From Streptomyces griseochromogenes (lineage in GTDB: Bacteria > Actinomycetota > Actinomycetes > Streptomycetales > Streptomycetaceae), in the NCBI RefSeq assembly GCF_001542625.1, contig NZ_CP016279.1:8370001-8434000 (forward strand): a stretch of DNA of 64,000 bases, given 5' to 3'. The notes beneath the pieces are model-generated. The model did no database searches, had not been told where the DNA came from, and was given only the letters and a program-made list of their open reading frames with translations. A program made the position numbers and the translations under genes. This document shows, one piece after another, positions 31,859-44,110 of the stretch. Each line of letters opens with the position of its first letter. Positions within the stretch are counted from its first letter, which is position 1.

Positions 31859-32674
31859 ATGCCCATACCCCCTCCGACCGGCCCTCTTGTCACTCGCGAC
31901 ACCGTCGCCGCACAGCTGCGCCTGCTGGGTGTGGAGACGGGCGAGATCCTCCTGGTGCACACCTCGCTCCGTTCCCTCGGCTGGGTCAACGGAGGGGCCG
32001 TCGCCGTGGTGCGGGGGCTCCTGGACGCCCTCGGTCCGTCCGGCACGCTCGTCGTCCCGACCCAGACCGCGGACCTGTCCGACCCGGCCGTGTGGAGCAG
32101 CCCTCCGGTGCCCGAGGAGTGGTGGGACAGGATCCGCGCCACGATGCCCGACTACGACCCGCTGATCACCCCCACACGCGGGGTCGGCGTACTCCCGGAG
32201 ACCGTGCGCACCTGGCCCGGCGCCCGGCGCAGCGCGCACCCGCAGACCTCGTTCGCGGCACTCGGGCCGCGCGCCGCGGAGATCACCGAGGGCCACGCCC
32301 CCGACTGCCGACTGGGCGAGCGCAGCCCGCTCGCCCGGCTGGAGAAGCTGGCCGCCCGGGTCCTGCTGCTGGGCGCGGGCTACGACGCCTGCACCAGCTT
32401 CCACCTCGCCGAGTACCGCATACCGTCCCCGCTGGTACGGGTGGGCCGGCCTGCGCCGGGCGGCGGCTGGGAGACGGTGACCGAGGTGTCGATCACCTCG
32501 GACCGCTTCGACGAGCTGGGCCACGACTTCGAACGGGACCGGCCCGTCGTGCGGGGAAGGGTCGGCGCGGCCGACGTACGGCTGTTCCCGGTGGCGGACG
32601 CGGTGGCCTACGCCGAGCGGTGGCTGCCCGTGCACCGGCCCCGTGCGGAGGAGTTCCCGCACCCGGCCGTCTGA
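31859..32674 (+). CDS. AAC(3)-family aminoglycoside N-acetyltransferase-like protein
   Basis: A 271-residue protein with the AAC(3) pattern: LLVHTSLRSLGWVNGG at the N-terminus, PSGTLVVPTQT, and the block RRSAHPQTSFAALGP with the catalytic His, then LLLGAGYDACTSFHLAE. The family acetylates the 3-amino group of aminoglycosides with acetyl-CoA; chromosomal Streptomyces copies may have other amine substrates (some modify antibiotics or YokD-like targets). Divergent from the suf operon. Confidence 0.87.
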   Translation: MPIPPPTGPLVTRDTVAAQLRLLGVETGEILLVHTSLRSLGWVNGGAVAVVRGLLDALGPSGTLVVPTQTADLSDPAVWSSPPVPEEWWDRIRATMPDYDPLITPTRGVGVLPETVRTWPGARRSAHPQTSFAALGPRAAEITEGHAPDCRLGERSPLARLEKLAARVLLLGAGYDACTSFHLAEYRIPSPLVRVGRPAPGGGWETVTEVSITSDRFDELGHDFERDRPVVRGRVGAADVRLFPVADAVAYAERWLPVHRPRAEEFPHPAV

Positions 32675-32705
32675 ACACCGCGGCATCGCCTTAGACTCCG
32701 GATCC

Positions 32706-33683
32706 ATGCGAAGTGAGCCCGCCCGCCCGTCTCCCGACCCCCACCCCTCGACGAGACGCTTCGCGCCGCACCCGCTCATCGAGGTCCAGGCCCTGGTGAA
32801 GCGGTACGGCACGAAGACCGCGGTGGACGGCCTCGACCTGGTGGCCCAGGCGGGGGTGACCGCCGTACTCGGCCCCAACGGGGCGGGGAAGACGACCACG
32901 GTCGAGACCTGCGAGGGGTACCGGAAGCCGGATTCGGGCACGGTGCGCGTCCTGGGCCTCGACCCGGTACGGCAGTCCGCCGAGCTGCGTCCACGGATCG
33001 GCGTGATGCTGCAGTCCGGCGGCGTGTACTCCGGTGCCCGGGCGGACGAGATGCTGCGGCACGTCGCCCGGCTGCACGCGCACCCGCTGGACGTGGACGC
33101 GCTGATCGAACGCCTGGGACTCGGCTCCTGCGGGCGCACCGGCTACCGCCGGCTGTCCGGCGGCCAGCAGCAGCGGCTCGCGCTCGCCATGGCCGTCGTC
33201 GGGCGCCCGGAGCTGGTGTTCCTGGACGAGCCGACCGCCGGCCTCGACCCGCAGGCCCGCCGGGCCACCTGGGACCTGGTCCGGGACCTGCGCGCCGACG
33301 GCGTCTCGGTGATCCTGACCACGCACCACATGGAAGAGGCCGAGCAGCTCGCCGACGACGTGGCGATCATCGACGGCGGCCGGGTCATCGCCCAGGGCTC
33401 CCCCGAGGAGCTGTGCAAGGGCGGCGCCGAGAACACCCTGCGCTTCACCGGCCGCCCCGGCCTCGACGTGGGCTCGCTGCTCAAGGCGCTCCCGGCCGAC
33501 TGCACGGCCGCCGAGCTGACCCCTGGCGGCTACCGGGTCGTCGGCAAGGTGGACCCGCAGCTGCTGGCCACGGTGACCTCGTGGTGCGCCCAGCACGGGG
33601 TGATGCCGGACCGGATCTCCGTGGAGCGGCACACTTTGGAAGACGTCTTTCTCGAGCTCACGGGCAAGGAATTGCGCTCATGA
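32706..33683 (+). CDS. ABC-2 type exporter ATP-binding protein
   Basis: A 325-residue ATPase of the drug-export (DrrA/CcmA-like) group: Walker A GPNGAGKTT, signature LSGGQQQR, Walker B LVFLDEPTAGLD, H-loop TTHHMEE. The ~90-residue C-terminal extension is typical of DrrA-like proteins. ATG 32706 chosen. Its stop overlaps the ATG of the permease gene (ATGA), so the two form one exporter. Substrate unknown. In actinobacteria this pair often precedes ctaA. Confidence 0.92.
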   Translation: MRSEPARPSPDPHPSTRRFAPHPLIEVQALVKRYGTKTAVDGLDLVAQAGVTAVLGPNGAGKTTTVETCEGYRKPDSGTVRVLGLDPVRQSAELRPRIGVMLQSGGVYSGARADEMLRHVARLHAHPLDVDALIERLGLGSCGRTGYRRLSGGQQQRLALAMAVVGRPELVFLDEPTAGLDPQARRATWDLVRDLRADGVSVILTTHHMEEAEQLADDVAIIDGGRVIAQGSPEELCKGGAENTLRFTGRPGLDVGSLLKALPADCTAAELTPGGYRVVGKVDPQLLATVTSWCAQHGVMPDRISVERHTLEDVFLELTGKELRS

Positions 33684-34468
33684 CGACCGCGACGGGTACC
33701 TACGCCCCCAAGCCGGGCGCCGCCCCGCTCCCCCGCATGATCGCGGCCCAGGCGGCGCTGGAGACCAGGATGCTGCTGCGCAACGGCGAGCAACTGCTGC
33801 TGACGGTCGTGATCCCGACCCTGCTGCTGGTCCTGTTCAGCTCCGTGGACATCGTCGACACCGGCAAGGGCAAGGCGGTCGACTTCCTCGCCCCGGGCGT
33901 CCTGGCCCTCGCCGTGATGTCGACGGCGTTCACCGGGCAGGCCATCGCGACCGGCTTCGAGCGCCGCTACGGCGTGCTGAAGCGGCTCGCCTCCTCCCCG
34001 CTGCCCCGCTGGGGCCTGATGGCCGCGAAGACGGCGTCCGTCCTGGTCACGGAGGTCCTCCAGGTGATCCTGCTGACGGCGATCGCCTTCGCGCTGGGCT
34101 GGTCCCCGCAGGGCGCTGGGACATTCACCAGCGTGCTCGCCGTCCTGCTCCTGCTGGTCCTCGGCACCGCCGCCTTCTCCGGGCTCGGCCTGCTGATGGC
34201 GGGCACGCTGAAGGCGGAGGCGACCCTGGCCGCCGCCAACCTGGTCTTCCTGCTGCTGCTCGTCGGCGGCGGCGTGATCGTGCCGCTGGAGAAGTTCGGC
34301 CCGGCCGGGCAGCACGTCCTCGGGCTGCTGCCGGTCTCGGCGCTCTCGGACGGCCTGCGGGACGTGCTCCAGCACGGCGCCGGAACGCCGTGGGGCGATC
34401 TGGGGATCCTCACCGTGTGGGCCGTGCTGGGGCTCGCGGCCGCGGGAAAATTCTTCCGCTGGGAGTGA
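33680..34468 (+). CDS. ABC-2 type exporter permease
   Basis: A 262-residue membrane protein with six hydrophobic segments and the ABC-2 layout (N-terminal ALETRMLLRNGEQLLLTVVIPTLLLVLF, central FERRYGVLKRLASSPLPRWGLM). It pairs with the upstream ATPase to export an unknown compound. Confidence 0.9.
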   Translation: MTTATGTYAPKPGAAPLPRMIAAQAALETRMLLRNGEQLLLTVVIPTLLLVLFSSVDIVDTGKGKAVDFLAPGVLALAVMSTAFTGQAIATGFERRYGVLKRLASSPLPRWGLMAAKTASVLVTEVLQVILLTAIAFALGWSPQGAGTFTSVLAVLLLLVLGTAAFSGLGLLMAGTLKAEATLAAANLVFLLLLVGGGVIVPLEKFGPAGQHVLGLLPVSALSDGLRDVLQHGAGTPWGDLGILTVWAVLGLAAAGKFFRWE

Positions 34469-34502
34469 CCCTCGTGAAAGCGTGCACAAGCGGCGGCCTA
34501 CG

Positions 34503-35513
34503 ATGGTGCGCGTGCCAAAGCTGACCCGCGCCGACGCCGTAGCGGCCCTGCGCAACCCGCTCGCCTTCATCGCCGACCGCTGGACCCCTGCCCCCCGCAC
34601 GGTCCGCAGGGCGGCGCTCGCCGCGCTCGTCATGTCGGTGGTCATCGTCGTCACCGGCGGTGCCGTCCGCCTGACCGGCTCGGGCCTGGGCTGCCCGACC
34701 TGGCCCGAGTGCACCGACGGCTCACTGACGCCGACGAGCGCGCTGAGCTATCACAGCGCCATCGAGTTCGGCAATCGCATGCTGACCTACGTGCTGTGCG
34801 CCGCGGTCGGCTGGGCGATCATCGCCGCGCGCGCCGGAAAGCCGTACCGGCGCGGCCTGACCCGGCTGGGCTGGGCGCAGTTCTGGCTCGTGATGGGCAA
34901 TGCGGTCCTGGGCGGCATCGTGGTGCTCGTCGGCCTCAACCCGTACACCGTCGCGGCGCACTTCCTGCTGGCGACGGCCCTCATCGCGGTCGCCGTGCTG
35001 ATGTGGCAGCGCGCCCGCGAGGGCGACGGCGCGCCCCGGCCGCTGGTCGGCAAGGCCGTGCAACAGCTGGTCTGGTTCCTCGTCGTCGCCTCCGTCCTGC
35101 TGATCGCGGTCGGCACGTTCGTCACCGGCGCGGGCCCGCACGCGGGCGACACCAGTGACGTCAAGCGCATCCCGATCGACTGGGAGACCATCGCCAAGCT
35201 GCACGCCGTGCTCGCCTGGATCGTGGTGACCCTCACCTTCGCCCTGTGGTTCGTCCTCAAGGCCGTCGACGCCCCCAAGGGGCCCCTCGACCGCACCCGC
35301 GACCTGTTCCTGATCCTGCTCGGGCAGGGCGTCATCGGCTACGTCCAGTACTTCACGCACCTGCCCGAGGTCCTCGTCGGCCTCCACATGTTCGGCTCGT
35401 GCCTGGTGTGGATCTTCGTGCTGCGCGTTCTGCTGTCGCTGCGGGAACGCCCTCAGGACGCCCTGGACGTGCCCGGTCCCTCGGCCGGGGTGACGGTGGG
35501 CACGCGCGCGTGA
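34503..35513 (+). CDS. ctaA: Heme A synthase (COX15/CtaA)
   Basis: A 336-residue, eight-helix membrane protein. The first extracytoplasmic loop has the CtaA cysteine pair (GCPTWPEC), and heme-binding histidines lie in SYHSAIEFGNR, VAAHFLLAT, AKLHAVLAWIVV and GLHMFGS. It converts heme O to heme A for cytochrome c oxidase. CtaB, which makes heme O, is encoded 2.4 kb away on the other strand. ATG 34503 is taken; GTG 34482 and GTG 34509 are possible. The stop nearly abuts the convergent gene. Confidence 0.93.
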   Translation: MVRVPKLTRADAVAALRNPLAFIADRWTPAPRTVRRAALAALVMSVVIVVTGGAVRLTGSGLGCPTWPECTDGSLTPTSALSYHSAIEFGNRMLTYVLCAAVGWAIIAARAGKPYRRGLTRLGWAQFWLVMGNAVLGGIVVLVGLNPYTVAAHFLLATALIAVAVLMWQRAREGDGAPRPLVGKAVQQLVWFLVVASVLLIAVGTFVTGAGPHAGDTSDVKRIPIDWETIAKLHAVLAWIVVTLTFALWFVLKAVDAPKGPLDRTRDLFLILLGQGVIGYVQYFTHLPEVLVGLHMFGSCLVWIFVLRVLLSLRERPQDALDVPGPSAGVTVGTRA

Positions 35514-35514
35514 G

Positions 35515-36252
35515 TCACCCGTACGTGTTCACCAGCGCGTCGATCGCGGGACCGAGGTAGGCGCGGGTCAGCTCGGCGCGGCGGTCGGGCCAGCCGGCGT
35601 CCGCCGGGGCCGGCTCCTCGTAGCGCCGGCGCGTGATGTCCTCGACGACCTCCTCGGGCGCGCCGAGAGCGGGCAGTTCGGCGAGCGCCTCCCGCTTGGA
35701 GATCAGCCGCCCGTCCCGCAGGGTCACGGTGGCCCGAGCGAAGGTCAGCAGCCCCAGGTCGACCCAGATGTCCTGGCGCCACAGCCGTGCCTTGTCGACC
35801 GCGGGCCGCCAGAAGCCGCGCTGGTCGTCCACGACGAAGTCGTTGAGCTGCCGGTCCGGTACCGCGGGGAGCAGTCCCGCCGGTGCCCTGCCGTGCAGCA
35901 CCCGGCCGAAGTCGTGCAGCTCGCGCCGGGTGACGGGGGTGACCGGCCGGCGCATGACATGTCCGTGGGCCCAGGTCAGGTGCGAGCGGCCCGGGTCCTG
36001 AAGCGTGGCCGGCGTGAGGTAGCTGCAGTGCAGCCGTCCGGCGAGCGGCTCGGAACGCAGCCTCCGGTGCAGCGTCACCACCCGCCGTACGGTGCTCAGG
36101 CTCCGCGGGCCCGGCAGGACCGCGATCAGATCCAGGTCGCTGCGGCCCTCCTGGTAGTCCCCGCCGGCCAGTGAGCCGTGCGCCCAGACGGCGACCGGGC
36201 TCAGGTCCGAAAGCGCGTGTAAGAAGCGGGCGAGGAGCGCGTCGGTCGGCAT
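35515..36252 (-). CDS. Nucleotidyltransferase-domain protein (aminoglycoside adenylyltransferase-like)
   Basis: A 245-residue protein with the polymerase-beta-like motif VWAHGSLAGGDYQEGRSDLDLIAVL (GS then D-x-D) at about 22-48. The C-terminal helical part resembles the DUF4111 domain of AadA-type enzymes, but no resistance substrate can be claimed. Convergent with ctaA, with one base between the two stop codons. Confidence 0.8.
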   Translation of the reverse strand: MPTDALLARFLHALSDLSPVAVWAHGSLAGGDYQEGRSDLDLIAVLPGPRSLSTVRRVVTLHRRLRSEPLAGRLHCSYLTPATLQDPGRSHLTWAHGHVMRRPVTPVTRRELHDFGRVLHGRAPAGLLPAVPDRQLNDFVVDDQRGFWRPAVDKARLWRQDIWVDLGLLTFARATVTLRDGRLISKREALAELPALGAPEEVVEDITRRRYEEPAPADAGWPDRRAELTRAYLGPAIDALVNTYG

Positions 36253-36291
36253 CGCACCATTCTGTACGGCACCCGCACTTCCGTACAGCGC

Positions 36292-37407
36292 TCAGCCCTC
36301 ACCCCTCAGCCCGTACACCCGCCGCGCGGTGTCCGCCGCGACCATCCGGGCCACCCGCTGCGCGTCCCCGAGGCTCCACGCGCCGTCGGCGACCCAGGTG
36401 CCCAGCACCCGGGCGAGGGCCTCGCGGAACAGACGGGCGCCGACGACGTGCAGCTCGGGCAGGCCGTGGGCGCCGCTGGAGAAGAGGATCTTGCCGAAGG
36501 GGGCCAGCTCCAGGATCTCGGCGAGCACCGTGGCCGCGCGGGCGCCGGTGCGCACGAGGGCGGCGCCCGAGTCGGCGTACACATGCGGGAAGACACCGGC
36601 CAGGTGGGCGGCGTGGCGGTGGTACGGGTAGCCGTGCAGCAGGATCAGGTCGGTGCCGAGGCCCGCGGTGGCCCGGACGAAGTCGGTGAGCAGCACCGGG
36701 TCCGTGCGGTCGATGCGCGAGCCCGGTTCGCCGAGGCCGGCGTGCAGTTGAAGGGGCAGCCCCGAGGCGACGGCGATCCACAGCAGGTGCCGCAGCAGCA
36801 CCGGGTCGGTCAGCTCGCCGCCCACCCGCCGCCCGGCCAGCCAGCGGGCCGCCGCACCTCGCACCTCCCCCGGCCCGGGCGGTTCGGGCGCGAGGGCGAG
36901 GCCGTGTCTGAGACCCGCGACGGAGGTGAAGGCGACGGCCTGCCCGGCGGCTCCGTGCACCGATTCGGCGAGATTGGCGAGGAAGGACTCGACGGTGCCG
37001 GAGGTGTCGGCGACCTGCTCCGCGAGCAGTTCGAGGCGGACGATCTCATGAGCCTGGGCGGCACCGGCCGACGCCATCTCGGTGGGGCCGGTCAGGTCGC
37101 CGGGCAGGCCCGTGTCGACCAGATACGTGGTGATGCCGCTGCCGCGCAGCAGCCTGCGGCCCGCCTCCAGGACGCCCAGTTCACGGCGCCTGGCCAGGTA
37201 GTGGGCGGGCGCACAGTGCGGTTCCAGGCCGAGGAGGGGCGGGCACCAGCGCCGTACGGCGAAACCCGTCTGGGTGTCGAAGAGGGTGGTGCCGGCGGCG
37301 GGCGGACCCTCGGTGCGGGCCAACTGGGCCTCGAAGGTGCCGAGGCCCAGCTCCGTTCGCAGTACGCCGTGGCAGTACTGGTCCACCAGGGACGGCGTCT
37401 CGATCAT
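36292..37407 (-). CDS. Amidohydrolase-family protein
   Basis: A 371-residue TIM-barrel hydrolase of the amidohydrolase 2 group. VDQYCHGVL is the first strand, where HxH is replaced by Y-C-H. LQLHAGLGEPGSR and LLHGYPYHRHAAHLAGVF supply further metal-type histidines, VYADSGAALVR the late acidic residue and FSSGAHGLPELH the last loop. The altered first motif makes the metal site and the reaction uncertain. It may be related to glutamine-synthetase-associated amidohydrolases. Confidence 0.75.
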   Translation of the reverse strand: MIETPSLVDQYCHGVLRTELGLGTFEAQLARTEGPPAAGTTLFDTQTGFAVRRWCPPLLGLEPHCAPAHYLARRRELGVLEAGRRLLRGSGITTYLVDTGLPGDLTGPTEMASAGAAQAHEIVRLELLAEQVADTSGTVESFLANLAESVHGAAGQAVAFTSVAGLRHGLALAPEPPGPGEVRGAAARWLAGRRVGGELTDPVLLRHLLWIAVASGLPLQLHAGLGEPGSRIDRTDPVLLTDFVRATAGLGTDLILLHGYPYHRHAAHLAGVFPHVYADSGAALVRTGARAATVLAEILELAPFGKILFSSGAHGLPELHVVGARLFREALARVLGTWVADGAWSLGDAQRVARMVAADTARRVYGLRGEG

Positions 37408-37582
37408 TCCGGCTCCCCGTGGGTCGTGGTCTTACACGTCCTAACGGGTGAACGGGATTGAGGTCGCGGTTCGGGCTCGGGAGTGCGCGTGGCTGCGCGG
37501 CTTCGGGCCGGATCCGGCCGGTCGCGCCCACGCGGCGGAGCCGCACACCGATACAGCCCCACGCCCCCGAGGGGCGCGCTGG

Positions 37583-37903
37583 TCAGCCGCCGAGCTGAAT
37601 GCCCGCCATCCGCTTCCACTCGTACGGGCCCGTCTTCACCTTCGCCGCGAACTCGCCGTCGAAGGACTCGTGGACCGTGATGCCGGACTTCTCCACCGCC
37701 TGCTGGGCGATCTCGGTGCTGGGTGCCACCAGGTCGCCCCAGCCGCCGTCCTCGCCGACCAGGACGATGCGGGCGCCGCGCTCGCCGATGTGGGCCACCT
37801 GGCCCTCGGCGCCGCCGTGCGCCTTGGCGAAGGCGCTGATCTGGTGGGCGAGCCGGGTCGCCGTGCGCTCGGCCTTCGGGTCAACCTGCTGCGTGTCTGC
37901 CAT
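37583..37903 (-). CDS. Conserved hypothetical small protein
   Basis: A 106-residue soluble protein without signal peptide (ADTQQVDPKAERTATRLAHQISAFAKAHGG, VAHIGERGARIVLVGEDGGWGDLVAP). It has a predicted alpha/beta make-up. I do not recognise it. The region 37408-37582 downstream of it holds no gene. Confidence 0.75.
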   Translation of the reverse strand: MADTQQVDPKAERTATRLAHQISAFAKAHGGAEGQVAHIGERGARIVLVGEDGGWGDLVAPSTEIAQQAVEKSGITVHESFDGEFAAKVKTGPYEWKRMAGIQLGG

Positions 37904-37961
37904 GACCTGGATGCTACTCACGAGTAGATCGGCTGGCGAGAGCAGGCCCCTGTGACGTGTG

Positions 37962-38966
37962 TCAGCGCAGGAAGGGGTCCACCGCGACGGCGACGAACAG
38001 GATCGACACATAGGTGATCGACCAGTGGAACAGCCGCATCTCCTTGAGCTTCACGCCCGTCACCTCGGCCCTCGCCCGGTTCTGCAGGCCGTGCGCCTCC
38101 CACAGCCAGAAGCCGCCGGCAGCGAGCGCGACCACCGTGTAGAACCAGCCGGTGTAGCCGAGCGGGGTCAGCAGCAGGGAGACGACGACCATCACCCAGC
38201 TGTAGATGACGATCTGCCGGGCGACCACCTTGTTGGAGGCGATCACCGGGAGCATCGGCACGCCCACGCGCGCGTAGTCCTCCTTGACCTTCATGGACAG
38301 CGGCCAGTAGTGCGGCGGTGTCCAGAAGAACATGACGAGGAAGAGGATGATCGGCGCCCACGACATGGAGTTCGTGACGGAGGACCAGCCGATCAGCACC
38401 GGGAGACAGCCGGCGATGCCGCCCCACACGATGTTCTGGGACGTACGCCGCTTGAGGATCATCGTGTAGACGACGACGTAGAAAAGGAGCGCTCCGAGGG
38501 ACAGCCAGGCGCTCAGCCAGTTGACGGTCAACCCGAACAGCAGCGTCGAGACGACCGCGAGGGTGATGCCGAAGGCCAGGCACTCGGGCGGGCTGACCAT
38601 GCCGGTCACCAGCGGGCGCTGCGACGTACGGTCCATCAGGGCGTCGATGTCCCGGTCGATGTACATGTTCAGCGCGTTGGCGCCGCCCGCCGAGAGGTAG
38701 CCGCCGACGCAGGTCAGCAGCACCAGCTTCAGATCGGGAACACCCCGCTGCGCCAGGAACATCACCGGAACGGTGGTGATGAGCAGCAGCTCGATGATCC
38801 GCGGCTTGGTCAGCGCCACGAACGCCTTGACACGGGCCCCGAACGGCCGGTGAACCGGGCCCCGGCTCGCACCACCGAGCTCGCCCTCCCCCAGAGCCTT
38901 AAGGGCCTGGGAGGTGCCCCCAGGACGGGATTCGACGGCCGTCACGCACACCCCTGACAGAGACAT
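37962..38966 (-). CDS. ctaB: Protoheme IX farnesyltransferase (heme O synthase)
   Basis: A 334-residue UbiA-family prenyltransferase with nine hydrophobic helices. The first Asp-rich motif is [18 protein letters not shown] and the second region is [17 protein letters not shown], with [26 protein letters not shown] between helices as in CtaB/COX10. It attaches farnesyl to heme B. ATG 38966 has GGGGAGG 9 bases upstream. Its N-terminal ~45 residues are poorly conserved and cytoplasmic. Confidence 0.95.
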   Translation of the reverse strand: MSLSGVCVTAVESRPGGTSQALKALGEGELGGASRGPVHRPFGARVKAFVALTKPRIIELLLITTVPVMFLAQRGVPDLKLVLLTCVGGYLSAGGANALNMYIDRDIDALMDRTSQRPLVTGMVSPPECLAFGITLAVVSTLLFGLTVNWLSAWLSLGALLFYVVVYTMILKRRTSQNIVWGGIAGCLPVLIGWSSVTNSMSWAPIILFLVMFFWTPPHYWPLSMKVKEDYARVGVPMLPVIASNKVVARQIVIYSWVMVVVSLLLTPLGYTGWFYTVVALAAGGFWLWEAHGLQNRARAEVTGVKLKEMRLFHWSITYVSILFVAVAVDPFLR

Positions 38967-39330
38967 CCCAGCAAGCCTCCCCGTGTGAAGTCCCGGTAAA
39001 GGCTCGCGCGTACCACGCCACTTTAGACGTTGCCCATACCCCGGCCTTCGCGGGGGTGGGGTCGTGTTGGCGGGCGTCCCATCAGAGGGGTCATAGGGCT
39101 CGATTGAGCGGTCAGATGAGCGGCTCCGTATTCATGTGCCGAATGCGTTCTCGGCCAGTCGGGAGGCGGATCGCACAGAGTCCCGGCAGTCTGGAATCAC
39201 TCGAAAAAATGCACGTCCTCACGGGGGTAGGCTCAGCACGGCCGGTGGGGCAGAAGCGCACCGGCAGCCGGGGTGGGCGCATGCCCCGAGGACCGGCGAC
39301 CTGACATGTGGAGAGGAGCCCTGACCCAGG
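38967..39330. other. Divergent ctaB/tkt intergenic region
   Basis: 364 bases without a convincing gene. It holds the ctaB leader (a possible minus-strand TAAAGT -10 at 39025-39020) and the tkt leader. A possible tkt -10 is TAGGCT at 39228-39233, preceded by an A-run at 39204-39209 in the -35 position. No strong palindromes are seen. Confidence 0.4.
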
Positions 39331-41418
<2,088 letters not shown>

Positions 41419-41451
41419 CGCTCATATACGACACGTAGGAGATGTAATTCC

Positions 41452-42570
41452 ATGACAGACGCACTCAAGCGCCTCTCCGAGGAAGGCGTCGCGATCTGGC
41501 TGGACGACCTGTCGCGCAAGCGGATCACGTCCGGCAATCTCGCCGAGCTGATCGACCAGCAGCACGTCGTGGGCGTCACCACCAACCCGACGATCTTCCA
41601 GAAGGCGATCAGCGGCGGCGACGGCTACGAGCAGCAGCTGTCCGACCTCGCCGCCCGCAAGGTCACCGTCGAAGAGGCCATCCGCATGATCACGACGGCG
41701 GACGTCCGCGACGCCGCCGACATCCTGCGCCCGGTCTTCGACGCCACCGACGGCCAGGACGGCCGGGTCTCCATCGAGGTCGACCCGCGCCTGGCCCACA
41801 ACACCCGGGCGACCGTCGCCGAGGCCAAGCAGCTGGCCTGGCTGGTCGACCGCCCGAACACCCTGATCAAGATCCCGGCCACCAAGGCGGGTCTGCCCGC
41901 GATCGCCGAGACGATCGGGCACGGCATCAGCGTCAACGTCACGCTGATCTTCTCCCTGGAGCGCTACCGCGCGGTCATGGACGCCTACCTCACGGGCCTG
42001 GAGAAGGCGCGCGAGAAGGGCCTGGACCTCTCGCTGATCCACTCCGTGGCGTCCTTCTTCGTGTCCCGCGTGGACACCGAGATCGACAAGCGGCTGAACG
42101 CCCTGGGCACCGACGAGGCGAAGGCGCTGCGCGGCAAGGCCGCCGTCGCCAACGCGCGCCTCGCCTACGAGGCGTACGAGGAGGTCTTCTCCTCCGACCG
42201 CTGGAAGGCCCTGGAGAACGCGGGCGCCAACAAGCAGCGTCCGCTGTGGGCGTCGACGGGTGTGAAGGACCCGGCCTACCCGGACACGCTGTACGTCACC
42301 GAGCTGGTCGCGCCGAACACGGTCAACACCATGCCGGAGGCCACGCTGGAGGCCACCGAGGACCACGGCGAGATCACCGGCGACACCGTCTCCGGCACCT
42401 ACGCAGAGGCCCGCGCCGACATCGACGCGCTGGAGAAGCTCGGCATCTCCTACGACGACGTCGTACAGGTGCTGGAGGACGAGGGCGTCGACAAGTTCGA
42501 GGCGTCCTGGAACGACCTGCTGAAGTCGACCGAGGCGGAGCTCAAGCGCCTCGCCCCCTCGGAGGGCTGA
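41452..42570 (+). CDS. tal: Transaldolase
   Basis: A 372-residue class I aldolase of the actinobacterial (TalB subfamily 2) type: [13 protein letters not shown], the Schiff-base lysine in [12 protein letters not shown], and [12 protein letters not shown]. It exchanges dihydroxyacetone units between sugar phosphates. It is preceded by TAGGAG and followed after one base by the zwf start. Confidence 0.97.
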   Translation: MTDALKRLSEEGVAIWLDDLSRKRITSGNLAELIDQQHVVGVTTNPTIFQKAISGGDGYEQQLSDLAARKVTVEEAIRMITTADVRDAADILRPVFDATDGQDGRVSIEVDPRLAHNTRATVAEAKQLAWLVDRPNTLIKIPATKAGLPAIAETIGHGISVNVTLIFSLERYRAVMDAYLTGLEKAREKGLDLSLIHSVASFFVSRVDTEIDKRLNALGTDEAKALRGKAAVANARLAYEAYEEVFSSDRWKALENAGANKQRPLWASTGVKDPAYPDTLYVTELVAPNTVNTMPEATLEATEDHGEITGDTVSGTYAEARADIDALEKLGISYDDVVQVLEDEGVDKFEASWNDLLKSTEAELKRLAPSEG

Positions 42571-42571
42571 G

Positions 42572-44110
42572 TTGTCACCCCTTGCTGGTTCCGGAGCGAA
42601 CCCGCTTCGTGACCCCGCCGACCGACGGCTCCCGCGTATCGCGGGGCCGTCGGGCCTGGTGATCTTCGGCGTCACGGGCGACCTGTCCCGCAAGAAGCTG
42701 ATGCCCGCGGTGTACGACCTCGCGAACCGGGGTCTGCTGCCGCCGGGCTTCTCCCTGGTGGGCTTCGCCCGCCGCGACTGGGAACACGAGGACTTCGCCG
42801 AGGTCGTGCACGACGCGGTCAAGGAGCACGCGCGCACGCCCTTCCGTGAGGAGGTCTGGCAGCAGCTCATCCAGGGGATGCGCTTCGTCCAGGGCACCTT
42901 CGACGACGACGACGCCTTCGAGCGGCTGCGCGCCACCATCGAGGAGCTGGACAAGGCGCAGGGCACGGGCGGCAACTTCGCCTTCTACCTGTCCGTGCCG
43001 CCGCGCTCCTTCCCGGTGGTCATCCAGCAGCTGAAGAAGCACGGCCTGACCGACCAGAGCGGCGGCTCCTGGCGCCGGGCGGTCATCGAGAAGCCGTTCG
43101 GCCACGACCTGAAGTCGGCCGAGGAGCTGAACAAGGTCGTGCACGAGGTGTTCGAGCCGGACCAGGTGTTCCGGATCGACCACTACCTCGGCAAGGAGAC
43201 GGTCCAGAACATACTGGCGCTGCGTTTCGCCAACACGATGTTCGAGCCGATCTGGAACCGGTCCTTCGTGGACCACGTGCAGATCACCATGGCCGAGGAC
43301 ATCGGCGTCGGCGGCCGCGCCGGCTACTACGACGGCATCGGCGCCGCCCGGGACGTCATCCAGAACCACCTGCTCCAGCTCATGGCCCTGACGGCCATGG
43401 AGGAGCCCGCCTCCTTCGGCGCGGACGCGCTGGCCGCGGAGAAGGAGAAGGTGCTCGGCGCGGTCCGGCTGCCGAAGGACCTGGGCCGCAGCACCGTCCG
43501 CGGGCAGTACGCGGCAGGCTGGCAGGGCGGCGAGAAGGTCATCGGCTACCTCGAGGAAGAGGGCATCGACCCGAAGTCGAAGACCGACACCTACGCGGCG
43601 ATCAAGGTCGAGATCGACAACCGCCGGTGGGCGGGCGTCCCCTTCTACCTGCGCACCGGTAAGCGTCTCGGCCGCCGCGTCACCGAGATCGCCGTCGTCT
43701 TCCAGCGGGCCCCGCACTCCCCCTTCGACCACACGGCGACGGAGGAGCTGGGCCAGAACGCGATCGTGATCCGTGTCCAGCCGGACGAGGGCATCACGGT
43801 CCGCTTCGGCTCCAAGGTGCCGGGCACCTCGATGGAGATCCGGGACGTGTCCATGGACTTCGCCTACGGCGAGTCCTTCACGGAGTCCAGCCCGGAGGCC
43901 TACGAGCGGCTGATCCTGGACGTGCTGCTGGGCGACGCCAACCTCTTCCCGCGCACGGAGGAGGTCGAGCTGTCCTGGAAGATCCTCGACCCGATCGAGA
44001 CGTACTGGGACAAGCACGGCAGGCCCGCGCAGTACAAGTCGGGCACCTGGGGCCCCGCCGAGGCGGACGAGATGCTCGCACGAGACGGACGGAGCTGGCG
44101 CCGGCCATGA
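42572..44110 (+). CDS. zwf: Glucose-6-phosphate 1-dehydrogenase
   Basis: A 512-residue enzyme: NADP-binding GVTGDLSRKKLMPA near residue 30, the active-site peptide RIDHYLGKETVQN, and EKPFGHDLKSAEELN. It makes 6-phosphogluconolactone and NADPH. The start is TTG 42572, supported by GGAGGG 5 bases upstream; no ATG/GTG precedes the nucleotide-binding motif at the right distance. Its stop overlaps opcA. Confidence 0.96.
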   Translation: MSPLAGSGANPLRDPADRRLPRIAGPSGLVIFGVTGDLSRKKLMPAVYDLANRGLLPPGFSLVGFARRDWEHEDFAEVVHDAVKEHARTPFREEVWQQLIQGMRFVQGTFDDDDAFERLRATIEELDKAQGTGGNFAFYLSVPPRSFPVVIQQLKKHGLTDQSGGSWRRAVIEKPFGHDLKSAEELNKVVHEVFEPDQVFRIDHYLGKETVQNILALRFANTMFEPIWNRSFVDHVQITMAEDIGVGGRAGYYDGIGAARDVIQNHLLQLMALTAMEEPASFGADALAAEKEKVLGAVRLPKDLGRSTVRGQYAAGWQGGEKVIGYLEEEGIDPKSKTDTYAAIKVEIDNRRWAGVPFYLRTGKRLGRRVTEIAVVFQRAPHSPFDHTATEELGQNAIVIRVQPDEGITVRFGSKVPGTSMEIRDVSMDFAYGESFTESSPEAYERLILDVLLGDANLFPRTEEVELSWKILDPIETYWDKHGRPAQYKSGTWGPAEADEMLARDGRSWRRP

